In this document: one piece after another, positions 25,141 through 33,170 of the stretch
Layout of the letters: the number at the start of each line of letters is the position of its first letter
Numbering within the stretch: the first letter of the stretch is position 1
Source of the DNA: an uncultured Bacteroidales bacterium
Lineage (GTDB): Bacteria > Bacteroidota > Bacteroidia > Bacteroidales > Bacteroidaceae
NCBI GenBank assembly: GCA_946060685.1
Contig: CAMGOT010000002.1
Coordinates: 1-52,548 of the forward strand
DNA length: 52,548 nt
Direction: 5' to 3'
The notes under the pieces: model-generated
What the model was told of the DNA's origin: nothing
What the model saw: only the letters and a program-made list of their open reading frames with translations
The model's database searches: none
Made by a program: the position numbers and the translations under genes

Positions 25141-25260
25141 AAAAAAGCACCGCAGGATCCCCCTATGGAAGGGAAAGTCTGCGGTGCAGTGTCTTATCGT
25201 CCTACCGTGCCGTCACATTGCGCGACTGCAGGGAAGAGCTTTCTGTGCAGCACTTTTCAA
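25141..25260 (-). ncRNA. Structured RNA candidate, copy 2, with strong terminator
   Basis: Minus-strand block 25179-25236 is the second copy of the 58-nt sequence described at 20610-20667. It leads into the hairpin GCACCGCAG/CTGCGGTGC (25179-25187 with 25147-25155) followed by TTTTTT, a clear intrinsic terminator. Since the gene at 25453 already has its own terminator (25351-25400), this copy is more likely an independent small RNA of about 100-120 nt than a 3'UTR. A -7-like TAGTATTGA occurs near 25262 on the minus strand. The 5' end is unmapped. Confidence 0.55.
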
Positions 25261-25350
25261 TACTATATTTTTTTTGAAGGGGGGAACGCTCTTAACGATT
25301 TTACGATGGAGCAGCGAGCGGAGAGGCAGCACGTCTTGTTGCCAACACAC

Positions 25351-25400
25351 AAAAAGCCAGGAGCGGAGTCTTACTGCTAAAGGAATAGACTCCGCTCCTG
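25351..25400 (-). terminator. Terminator of the RlpA-like gene
   Basis: On the minus strand CAGGAGCGGAGTCT (25387-25400) pairs perfectly with AGACTCCGCTCCTG (25358-25371) and is followed by GCTTTTTG. It lies about 55 nt after the stop codon. Confidence 0.85.
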
Positions 25401-25452
25401 AGCGAATATCAAAAGGTGGCATCCACAGCCACCGTCATTATTTATCGGTCCA

Positions 25453-26154
25453 TTATTTATCAGCCTGCTCTGCCTTGGCCATATTCGACTGCCCCACGAC
25501 ACGGTATCTGGGTTGTGCCTTGGCAGTAAAGTTTTCCGGGTTCTTGGCGGCATTGGTCTTGGCAATCTCCTTGCGGGTAGCCTCACGCTGCTGCCATTCG
25601 GTCATGGTGTAGTAGTTTCCGGTCACAGGATCCAGCAACTGCAGTTCGGGGAGCACCAGCTCTTCCTTTCCCTTGGCGTAAGGCACTCCACCATTCAGCA
25701 TGCTGGGGTCGGCCATGGAAATCTCTACAGGGCAAACGCCATCCCGCACCATATCAATATGCTTGGCGGCTGCCATCGAAAGGTCGATGACGGCCCCCTT
25801 GCGGAAAGGCCCGCGGTCGGTAACCGTGACGTACACTTCCTTACCGTTACGCTTGTTCTTCACCTTGAGTACCGTTCCGAAAGGCAACGTGCGATGGGCA
25901 CACGTCAACGAGTCACGGTGATACACTGTTCCAGAACTCGTGCGGCGACCATGCGACCTGTTGCCATAAAAAGTGGCATTCCCGCTCTTCACCACATCTT
26001 TACCACCATCGGCAAGCATCTCTGCATTTGCCAAGGCGAACACTGCAATGAGCGTCAGAACGACTGCCTTGTAGAAGGAGCGTACGGAGCATTTCGCCGC
26101 AACGTGAAGGATGCGGTGTGCTGCTTTCTGACTTGTTGTCTTGATTTTTTGCAT
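25453..26154 (-). CDS. rlpA: RlpA-like septal ring lytic transglycosylase, double-psi beta-barrel (233 aa)
   Basis: The start chosen is the internal ATG at 26152-26154 (MQKIKTTSQK), because the 18 codons before it add nothing to a basic N-terminal region and membrane segment (AVVLTLIAVFALANAEML). Residues about 55-145 form the double-psi beta-barrel of RlpA: ATFYGNRSHGRRTSSG, SLTCAHRTLPFGTVLKV and VTDRGPFRKGAVIDLS with the catalytic-type Asp. This family cleaves peptidoglycan strands, often naked glycans at division sites. No SPOR domain follows. The last 75 residues are a charged tail. The gene stands alone, with a candidate promoter at 26432-26464 and its own terminator. Confidence 0.85.
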   Translation of the reverse strand: MQKIKTTSQKAAHRILHVAAKCSVRSFYKAVVLTLIAVFALANAEMLADGGKDVVKSGNATFYGNRSHGRRTSSGTVYHRDSLTCAHRTLPFGTVLKVKNKRNGKEVYVTVTDRGPFRKGAVIDLSMAAAKHIDMVRDGVCPVEISMADPSMLNGGVPYAKGKEELVLPELQLLDPVTGNYYTMTEWQQREATRKEIAKTNAAKNPENFTAKAQPRYRVVGQSNMAKAEQADK

Positions 26155-26431
26155 AACAAATCCGGACGCTCTGAGAATATATTTAGAATGAGAAATGGAT
26201 AAAAACAATATCGATAGAATAGTATATAAGAATACTCTGACCCATCAGGCCTGACGAAGCAAAAGACTCCAGTTGCGCAAGCTGCAGTCGTCCGCACCTT
26301 GCAGGAATCTTCTGACGGGAGCGTCCCACCGTCGGATGCAACGGAAAACAACGTCTCAACCGCTGTGAATCAGCCTTTAAGCCGGCCTTTTCACCCCGTT
26401 TTCCGATTGTTGATGGCTCTGTCAGACGGGT

Positions 26432-26464
26432 GCAAAGGTACGGATTATGCCCTTTGCAGGCAAT
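26432..26464 (-). promoter_or_regulatory. Candidate promoter of the RlpA-like gene
   Basis: The minus strand reads ATTG (26461-26464), 20 bp, then TACCTTTGC (26432-26440). The leader would be about 270 nt. The interval 26155-26430 holds no credible ORF. Confidence 0.5.
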
Positions 26465-26550
26465 ATTTCTGCAAGATAATCAGCACATTAACATTTGTTT
26501 TGTGCATTTTAACTATTCTGAGATGGCAAAAAAGCTGGCATTTCTTTCTG

Positions 26551-26600
26551 TAAAAAGACTTTTCGGAGATGCCGGAAATACCGACATCTCCGAAAAGTCT
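26551..26600 (-). terminator. Terminator of the alpha-2-macroglobulin-like gene
   Basis: AGACTTTTCGGAGATG pairs with CATCTCCGAAAAGTCT (26556-26571 with 26585-26600), 16 bp without mismatch. On the minus strand it is followed by TTTTTAC and lies about 30 nt after the stop codon at 26631. Confidence 0.88.
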
Positions 26601-26630
26601 ACAATCTGCAAACTACCATACTGCCATTCT

Positions 26631-29600
26631 TCATTCCCGTCCCGACGATATGCTCACAGCCGGCGCATAGCCGGAAAACTCGGGAGCAAAGGCGCAGGAT
26701 ATATGCAGCAAGCCCGTGGAATAGCGTCCGGAACGCGCCACAAAATATTCTTCGGCAAACTCCATGGTGCCTTTCGGGAAATGCTCGAAATAGAAGTCAT
26801 TGCGGGTATCGCGCACCATGCGGTAGGCCAGATTTCCGGATGTCCATACAGTGCCGCTCAGCGGACTCACGGGTTCAAGGTTGGCAGGACGACCGGCTTC
26901 AAGGCGCACGAAATCAAAATCGCGGGCTGCCTTGACGGTAAACACTTGACGTACGCGTACACCGGGAACCAGCCATTTGGCCTGCTGGCCATCACTGTCA
27001 GGAAGGTCGGCCCATCTTCCTTCATGCCACACCTGCCAGCGACGGGCCACCGTCAGCTCTGCCCCTGCCTGCTGCACCAGGGCTGCAGGAAGCGTATAGC
27101 GTGCGCGGACGCATCCCCACGACAGGCCTTCCGACTCCTTATTAATATTATAGCCGCTTGTGCGCAAGGCTTTCGCCGTCTCGTCGGGAGTCAGCATCCT
27201 CACGCTATGGTCTTCGTTGCCAAGATGCTGGAATGCCGATGCCTGAGCGTCATAGCCCAACAGGAGGGCATAGGTGGCATCTGCCGTGGCACGCGTACTC
27301 TCCCACTGCTGCGTGCGCTTGCTCTGAAGCAGCCAAAGCCGCATCTCCTGCTGCAAGGCCGGACGATCCTGCTGCGTCATCCAGTTGTCAGCCTCCTTGC
27401 CCAAATGGGGATTTGCAAGGGCCTCCAGTGTCATCGTCTGTGTCGGGATGCGGTAACTTCCCCACCCCACCTGAGCACGCTGGGTGTCGAAATATCTTCC
27501 CATCACAGGAGAAAGCACCGTATGCTCCACCAGGCTCTGCACCGACTCGTCCGCTGCCACCAAACACTCTGCCGTCAGATGCCGCGAGAGTACACCCGTA
27601 GCAGCCGACTCTGCCAGCACCTGTGCCACCACACCCTTGCCGTACATCGTCAGGCTTTTCTTCTGCTGGCAGGCACGCTCTATCAGACGGGATGCCACGG
27701 CATCAGGCTCCAGCCCACACAACGTGCGCACATAGAGATAACGCAACAGTGTCTCTGACAGGCCATTGCCGGAAGGATGTTTGCGCATCTCCTCCCAGGC
27801 CGCAGCGGCTTCCTTCTCCATATAGTCCATAGCACGCTCCAGCACTCCGTCGGCGAAGGTGCTACCCGTCAGGTGCTTCATGCGGCCGAGCAGGATTCCC
27901 ACATCGGCAGTCACCCAGAAGGACGAGGGGAAACCTGGCATCCAGGAGAAACCGCCATCGCTGCACTGCCTGTCGCGCAACTGGTCCAAGGCAGCATAGC
28001 GCAAGGCACCGACGACCGCAGAGGAAGGCATCTCATCGCGAACTTCCTGAATCTGCTCCGACAGACAGCGCGCCACTTCTACGATGTACAGGCGTACAGC
28101 AGCATCGTTGGCACTCAAGGCTTCCATTTCCAGCAAGGCCGGCACTGTACGTACCACGCTCCATAGCGGATTGCCCGTATATTCCACACTCAGCTCCGGC
28201 TGGCACAGGGCATCATTGCGCATCAGCTGCTTCAAGCCAAGACTACTGAGGTCCACACGCTGCTGCCCTGCTTCGGTGAAGGAGAATGGTACGGCGGTCT
28301 CTACCACCACCCTTCCGCTCAACAAAGGTATGGCTCGCTGTTCACCGTCGCGGAACACCTGGCCCTCGGCATCAGGTTCTGTCTGTGCCACCACTTTCAC
28401 CGCCAGCTGTGCCAATGCCTCTGCCAGACCATCGGTGGGGTCGGTGCTGGAGGCCGGAACACCCATTGCCCGCAGATTGGCTTTCACGGTAAAGTGGAAG
28501 GTGACGGAGGCACCGGCTTCCAAGGCAAACGTCTGCCGCTCCTGGCGCAAGGGCTTTCCCCCGTCGGCATCGGAAAGCAGGAAGGCGAGCGTTCCGCACT
28601 GACGCGTCGAACTTACATTTCGAACCGTGACGGGCACATCCGCCACATCGCCGTCACGCAGGAAACGGGGAGCCGCCACTTCTGCCATAATCTCCTTGCG
28701 CGCCACAATGGTATCATGGAGGATGCCATAATTCATCTGACGGTCGTGGGCAAAGGCACTGAAGTTCCACTGTGTCAGGCTTTCCGGGAGGGTGAACGTC
28801 ATCGTCACCTCTCCCTCTGCATCTGTTCGGAGAGCAGGCATGAAAAAGGCGGTCTCACCGAAATGTTCACGAACGGGAACATCCGCCATCTCCGCACCCG
28901 CGGAAGCATCTTCCTCCGCCACTTCTTCTGCAGGAGCCGCATCCTCCATTTTGGCCGACATATTGGCGGTCATCATCAATTCATCTGCCATGGCATACTT
29001 TGAACTGCCTTTGGCCCGTACGGTCCGTTCCTGCAGCATCGATCCTGCCACAGGCATCGGACGCATCATATCCGACACCATGCCATGTGTTCCTGCAAAG
29101 GAGAACATCGAGCTTCGCCAGTGCGACAACCGCCAACTGCCCCACGAATCCACCGGTTCGTTATAGTATAGCCACAACGAAGCAGTGCGTCCCGGGCGCC
29201 ACATGGAAGGATGATGGATATAGCGCGGGAAATAAATGTCGAATGTCCACTCGCCCTTGCTGATGGCATCGAGCGAAGCATCGTACAGGCGTGCCATGAC
29301 CAGAGCATCGGCAGGCGCACCGTCGGGTTTGCGTACCGTCAGCGACCAGGTCTCTTCCTGACCGGGCTGTAGCTTGTTGCGGAAGGTGCTCCAGGAGAGC
29401 AAAAGGCGCTTGTCGGGACGCGGACGCTCCACCCGACAACTGATGCTGTGGAACGTGCCATCCTGCATCCATCCCAGATAAGCCACGGCAGCATCGCCAT
29501 AAGCGGGCTGCCAGTCGAGCGTGCGTACAAGGCTGTCGGTCACCTGTACGGTCTGCTCAGCCACATGCTCCCCTTGGGCGGTCACCACATCATAATATGC

Positions 29601-31829
29601 CCATGCTCCGGGAAGTGTCAGCACCATACGTGCCTTTGAGCAGTCGTCGGATGTCGCTATCCGCCACGGCTCCTTCCTTTCTGCCTCCTTCTTCTGCCAT
29701 TCTTCCGGAACAGGCTGGCGTGCCACTACCGTAGCTGTCGCCGTGACACTTTCTCCATTCGGAGCCGTCACGTCACACTGTGTCGTGAAACGATAGAAGA
29801 GCCAAGGAGCAGCTATGCTCTTTTCGACGTCTTCATCGGAAATTCCGCGCAGGCGGACAACGATTTCAAACGTTCCGTCAGGACCACTTGTGGTTTCACC
29901 CGTCACCTTGGCATCCTCAGTTCCTGCCATTCGCCAGAAACTGACGCTACGCTCCGTCGACCAGCACACCTTTGCTTCTGCCACGGATATGCCGGAATAG
30001 GTTTTCACCGTACCGCGAAGAGTCAGGCTGTCGCCCAGTTCCCACGCATCGCGCCCATAGCATGCTTGGGGGGTGGGAACATCCATCTCCACCATAAACG
30101 TCGGGCGCTTGTATTCCTCCACACGTAAGCTGACACTTCGGGAAAGTCCGTTGCCGGTAAGTCGCAGTTGGTAAAGCCCTGGCATCAAAGGTTCCGGGAG
30201 CACGAAACTACCGTTGAAATCGCCCATATCGCTCGTACAAACGGTGGTATCGGAAAGTGTCTTTCGCTGAGGGTCGAGGAGCACTACTTTTCCATTCCAT
30301 CCCTGAACGGACTGGACATCATCCTGCTGCTGCTGATAGACAACGCCTCCGAAATGCACCGTCTGACCAGGACGGTACACAGCACGATCCGTAAACATGC
30401 GGCCGGACGTGACTTTCTGCTGCACGGGATGGAAACCCTGGCCGACGGTGGCATAGAAGGGTGGAAGAAACACATCGTCGCCCACTTGTGCCGACACCAG
30501 CAACTGTTCGTCCGCATCGTCCAACCAGCAGATACCGCCGACGATACCCGCTGCGGCATTCCAATGGACAGCCTGCCGTTCTTCTGCCCGTCGGCCCCAT
30601 CCGTAATGCTGGATTTTTGCAGACTGCACAGCCACACCGGCACGGAAAGGCTCTCCATCCCGGGCATCCACAAGCATCAGCCGCAAACGATAGTCCCCGC
30701 CTTCATCATAACTAAATAGTACGGGACAAATGCGTGTACAGGGAACCACGGTGAAATCGCGTATTTTTCCATTCTCGCGCAATTCCACCCTATAGAGTCC
30801 GGGAGCATCGAACTGTATCTGAAGCGTATCAGTATGACCGACGTGGGCGGGCGCATCGTGGGCAGGCACACGGTGGGTGCTGCACAGCGTCAAGCCTGCA
30901 CGCTTGCACAACCGTGTCAGGTCGGCATCATCCATGGCATCGGGCATCAGGTCGCTTCCGGCTGCTTTCTTCAAGCGGTAAATCCGCAATTCCGCATGGG
31001 AGACATTGCGGGTGTCTACACTGACAGCATAGGACTTTCCGGGATAGAACAGCGATTCCGAGGCCTCGAAGGAGGCACGGATATAGCCGCTCTCCTCACC
31101 TGCGATGTAAGCCGACAGCACTTTCTGTGCATGACTTCCCTTAAAACGAGGCAGCATACTGCGTATTTTTGCGATAAAACCGCCTTTTTCATCATCCAAA
31201 AGCTGCTTCTGCACCATTTCATCGTACTCCATCATCAGCAAGGCTTCCTCATACCCTTTCTGTTCATACACCCTCCGCATCCGGCTACGGGCATCCTGGG
31301 CCTGGGCCTTGCTGATACCCCTGTACCCTTCACGGTCAAGCACCACGCGCGTGAGGAGTGCGAGCAGGTCATCATGAGTCCATCGGCTGTCTTCCCCCAT
31401 TTCGAACAATGTGGCATAGTCAGCCGTACGGGCATCGGCCAGCACCTCCGGCTGGGCGATGGAGGCCAGCAGACTGTCAGCGTTGCCCGTCAGCTGTCCG
31501 TAGGCCGAAAGCCAAAGGGCACGCTCCACAGGCCGATGTTCTTGGGCCATCGCACGCTCTATCTGCTGCAGAACGACATTGCCACTATCAGGAGAAATCT
31601 CACGTGCTACGGCACATTCCGTGACCAATGCCCGCAGCAACTGGGCATCGGCCCTCTCGTGGGCAGCTTTCTTCCTGATTTCGAAAAGCACATCGCGGGC
31701 AGAGGCTGGCAAATCCTTCTGATAGGCTGCGTCGAACTGTGCCCAAAGCGCATCAAACGTCTGTGCCTTTGCTGCGAAAGGCAACAGGGAAAGCAGGGCT
31801 CCAAGGAGCATCAATAATTGTCTTCGCAT
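26631..31829 (-). CDS. Alpha-2-macroglobulin family protein without thioester motif (about 1732 aa)
   Basis: The track ORF opens at 31979, upstream of the predicted transcription start, so a later Met is needed. MRRQLLMLLGALLSLLPFAAKAQ (ATG at 31827-31829) is a good signal peptide; Met at 31847 is the alternative. The order fits bacterial A2M: N-terminal helical region, MG2-like strand TDRAVYRPGQTVHFGG near 480, bait/MG region, the A2M core FFMPALRTDAEGEVTMTFTLPESLTQWNF near 995, the TED-like alpha barrel (about 1240-1560) and a receptor-binding-like end. No C-x-E-Q thioester was found in the TED. It probably traps or inhibits proteases, or supports envelope integrity, non-covalently. Short TM or lipobox is absent. 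Terminated by a strong hairpin. Confidence 0.85.
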   Translation of the reverse strand: MRRQLLMLLGALLSLLPFAAKAQTFDALWAQFDAAYQKDLPASARDVLFEIRKKAAHERADAQLLRALVTECAVAREISPDSGNVVLQQIERAMAQEHRPVERALWLSAYGQLTGNADSLLASIAQPEVLADARTADYATLFEMGEDSRWTHDDLLALLTRVVLDREGYRGISKAQAQDARSRMRRVYEQKGYEEALLMMEYDEMVQKQLLDDEKGGFIAKIRSMLPRFKGSHAQKVLSAYIAGEESGYIRASFEASESLFYPGKSYAVSVDTRNVSHAELRIYRLKKAAGSDLMPDAMDDADLTRLCKRAGLTLCSTHRVPAHDAPAHVGHTDTLQIQFDAPGLYRVELRENGKIRDFTVVPCTRICPVLFSYDEGGDYRLRLMLVDARDGEPFRAGVAVQSAKIQHYGWGRRAEERQAVHWNAAAGIVGGICWLDDADEQLLVSAQVGDDVFLPPFYATVGQGFHPVQQKVTSGRMFTDRAVYRPGQTVHFGGVVYQQQQDDVQSVQGWNGKVVLLDPQRKTLSDTTVCTSDMGDFNGSFVLPEPLMPGLYQLRLTGNGLSRSVSLRVEEYKRPTFMVEMDVPTPQACYGRDAWELGDSLTLRGTVKTYSGISVAEAKVCWSTERSVSFWRMAGTEDAKVTGETTSGPDGTFEIVVRLRGISDEDVEKSIAAPWLFYRFTTQCDVTAPNGESVTATATVVARQPVPEEWQKKEAERKEPWRIATSDDCSKARMVLTLPGAWAYYDVVTAQGEHVAEQTVQVTDSLVRTLDWQPAYGDAAVAYLGWMQDGTFHSISCRVERPRPDKRLLLSWSTFRNKLQPGQEETWSLTVRKPDGAPADALVMARLYDASLDAISKGEWTFDIYFPRYIHHPSMWRPGRTASLWLYYNEPVDSWGSWRLSHWRSSMFSFAGTHGMVSDMMRPMPVAGSMLQERTVRAKGSSKYAMADELMMTANMSAKMEDAAPAEEVAEEDASAGAEMADVPVREHFGETAFFMPALRTDAEGEVTMTFTLPESLTQWNFSAFAHDRQMNYGILHDTIVARKEIMAEVAAPRFLRDGDVADVPVTVRNVSSTRQCGTLAFLLSDADGGKPLRQERQTFALEAGASVTFHFTVKANLRAMGVPASSTDPTDGLAEALAQLAVKVVAQTEPDAEGQVFRDGEQRAIPLLSGRVVVETAVPFSFTEAGQQRVDLSSLGLKQLMRNDALCQPELSVEYTGNPLWSVVRTVPALLEMEALSANDAAVRLYIVEVARCLSEQIQEVRDEMPSSAVVGALRYAALDQLRDRQCSDGGFSWMPGFPSSFWVTADVGILLGRMKHLTGSTFADGVLERAMDYMEKEAAAAWEEMRKHPSGNGLSETLLRYLYVRTLCGLEPDAVASRLIERACQQKKSLTMYGKGVVAQVLAESAATGVLSRHLTAECLVAADESVQSLVEHTVLSPVMGRYFDTQRAQVGWGSYRIPTQTMTLEALANPHLGKEADNWMTQQDRPALQQEMRLWLLQSKRTQQWESTRATADATYALLLGYDAQASAFQHLGNEDHSVRMLTPDETAKALRTSGYNINKESEGLSWGCVRARYTLPAALVQQAGAELTVARRWQVWHEGRWADLPDSDGQQAKWLVPGVRVRQVFTVKAARDFDFVRLEAGRPANLEPVSPLSGTVWTSGNLAYRMVRDTRNDFYFEHFPKGTMEFAEEYFVARSGRYSTGLLHISCAFAPEFSGYAPAVSISSGRE

Positions 31830-31960
31830 CTTTTCGGTTATAATCATATCGTTAATACTCATATCGTTAATCCTCATATCGCTTGTCATTAGTGAAGTGG
31901 ACGGACAGTGAAGTGGATGGACAGTGAAGGATGTCTGCCCATAATGAATATCTTTAGAAT

Positions 31961-31990
31961 GCAAAAATAAACAATTCATTGCAAAGCAAA
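31961..31990 (-). promoter_or_regulatory. Promoter of the alpha-2-macroglobulin-like gene
   Basis: The minus strand reads TTTG (31987-31990), 17 bp, then TATTTTTGC (31961-31969). Transcription would begin near 31954, which excludes the ORF-track start at 31979. Two 15-bp direct repeats (CATATCGTTAAT units, 31847-31882) follow in the leader. Confidence 0.6.
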
Positions 31991-32357
31991 GCGAAAAGAT
32001 GGAGGGAATTAGCGGCTTTTTAACTTGATTTGGCTATTTTCAAGCCAATCACATAAGAATATAGCGAGAATCCGTCCTCACCGTGACCGAGCACACCATC
32101 CACCGCCTCCGAATCCTGCCTTATTCCCGCAGCCGTTTTTCAGCAGAGGAGCGAAGCTCTTATAGATGTGGAAACAGCTACGGATTTTCCCGCTCATTTT
32201 AGCATAGGCTTGTCTTATGCTATCTTCTCCCATGTTCTGCCCATCCGGCTCCCATCCTTGTCTGCAGAAAAATGGGACTTACTTGGGACTCACTGGGGAC
32301 TCATCCACCTACGTTTATGATGAAAACTTGTATGGCGTACAAAACGAATTGACAGCA

Positions 32358-32402
32358 CCCACTTTAAACCTGCCCACCTTAAACCTGCCTACCTTAAACC
32401 TG
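32358..32402. repeat. 15-bp tandem repeat, three copies
   Basis: CCCACTTTAAACCTG, CCCACCTTAAACCTG and CCTACCTTAAACCTG follow without gaps. The period is a multiple of three but the surrounding ORF is not convincing. Confidence 0.88.
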
Positions 32403-32474
32403 TATGAGACAAGATTAAGCTAATCGAGGAAGTATATTTGCAGCTCTGCCGATGTATGTTAACTTCATTGCCGA

Positions 32475-32542
32475 CAAGGTTAATAACCTTGCAGCCGTAA
32501 GGTTATTAATCTTAAGCCTGTAAGGTTATTAACCTTACAGGC
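32475..32542. repeat. Cluster of palindromes built on AAGGTTA/TAACCTT
   Basis: CAAGGTTAATAACCTTG (32475-32491), a degenerate GTAAGGTTATTAATCTTA in the middle, and GCCTGTAAGGTTATTAACCTTACAGGC (32516-32542, 13-bp arms, one central base) occur within 70 bp. They resemble stacked binding sites or a small REP cluster. Confidence 0.85.
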
Positions 32543-32569
32543 AATAAAGTTATAGTCCTTGACTTCCTT

Positions 32570-32868
32570 TTATGTATTAGGGTGTTCCATAAAGTAGCTT
32601 AGCTTCGTCTTCCTCTTTGGCTTTGCCTTCCTCCTTGATGCCTCAGGATAGTCCAAACTTGCCTCTCCATTCGGTTTGTCGTCGGCAGATGCGAAAAGTT
32701 TAAAAGCCCTCCATCGTGCAGCAGGCTTCTTTTGCAAGCACAAGGCCAATAGTAGAAGATGTGGGCTATGAGTGTTATGCCTGATATGCAGACTTTGTCC
32801 AGGATGCAGTCCTGCGACTCTTTTTGCCGTGTCAAAACTGCGAGGGGAGGAAACCGCAAGAGAGGAAA
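32570..32868 (-). pseudogene. Possible insertion-sequence remnant
   Basis: A minus-strand frame is open for about 98 codons (stop TAA at 32570-32572) with a basic end (RRKAKPKRKTKLSYFMEHP) but no start codon in a sensible place. Its end coincides with AGGGTGTTCCATAAAGTAGC, which resembles the terminal repeat of the two MITEs. I do not recognise the protein. It may be the decayed end of the IS that drives the MITE family. The overlapping track ORF 32599..32859 is in another frame. Confidence 0.3.
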
Positions 32869-32882
32869 TATTCTACAAATTA

Positions 32883-32914
32883 TTTGGAGAATTGGAAAAT
32901 TTAGCTAATTTTGC
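32883..32914 (+). promoter_or_regulatory. Promoter of the WG-repeat lipoprotein gene
   Basis: TTTG (32883-32886), 19 bp, TAATTTTGC (32906-32914): a full match to the Bacteroidota consensus. Transcription should start near 32921, with a 250-nt leader to the ATG at 33171. Confidence 0.75.
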
Positions 32915-33170
32915 AGCGGGTAATCTTGATGGGCATCAGCTTGTGATGACTTTGAGATGGCATCCGCCAATTATGTGAAAGCGTTTATCATGCGCTGTAT
33001 CCTGGCATTCCGAGACGAGAGTCAAGCAGGTGAGGTGGCTTTTAATTTGGGGACAGGAGATGGGTAGCAAGGTCAGGCTCTCACGTTTTCCATAGTTGGC
33101 AGAATCAGTTACAGGAATGCTAACAGCCGAATTTTGGGAGCCAATAGGCAATGATACTATTGTTAGTTTT

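Larger units (their letters stand above)
31991..32570. other. Non-coding repeat-bearing spacer
   Basis: About 600 bp with no credible gene; the 68-codon ORF at 32217 is composed largely of a tandem repeat. The spacer separates divergently oriented units and contains the 15-bp tandem repeat and palindrome cluster listed separately. Confidence 0.55.

Noticed and set aside
25011-25380. Plus ORFs sharing the peptide CGAVSYRPTVPSHC with 20344..20742
   Set aside because: The similarity stops exactly at the conserved RNA block, third codon positions are equally conserved, and the ORFs differ elsewhere. An RNA element is the better explanation.
31830-31979. Start of the A2M gene at 31979
   Set aside because: It overlaps the TATTTTTGC promoter element and would put about 50 residues before a good signal peptide.
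32358-32402. Possible CRISPR array
   Set aside because: The copies are contiguous 15-mers without spacers, and no cas gene is in the window. The same holds for the 16-bp, 19-bp and 21-bp repeats.
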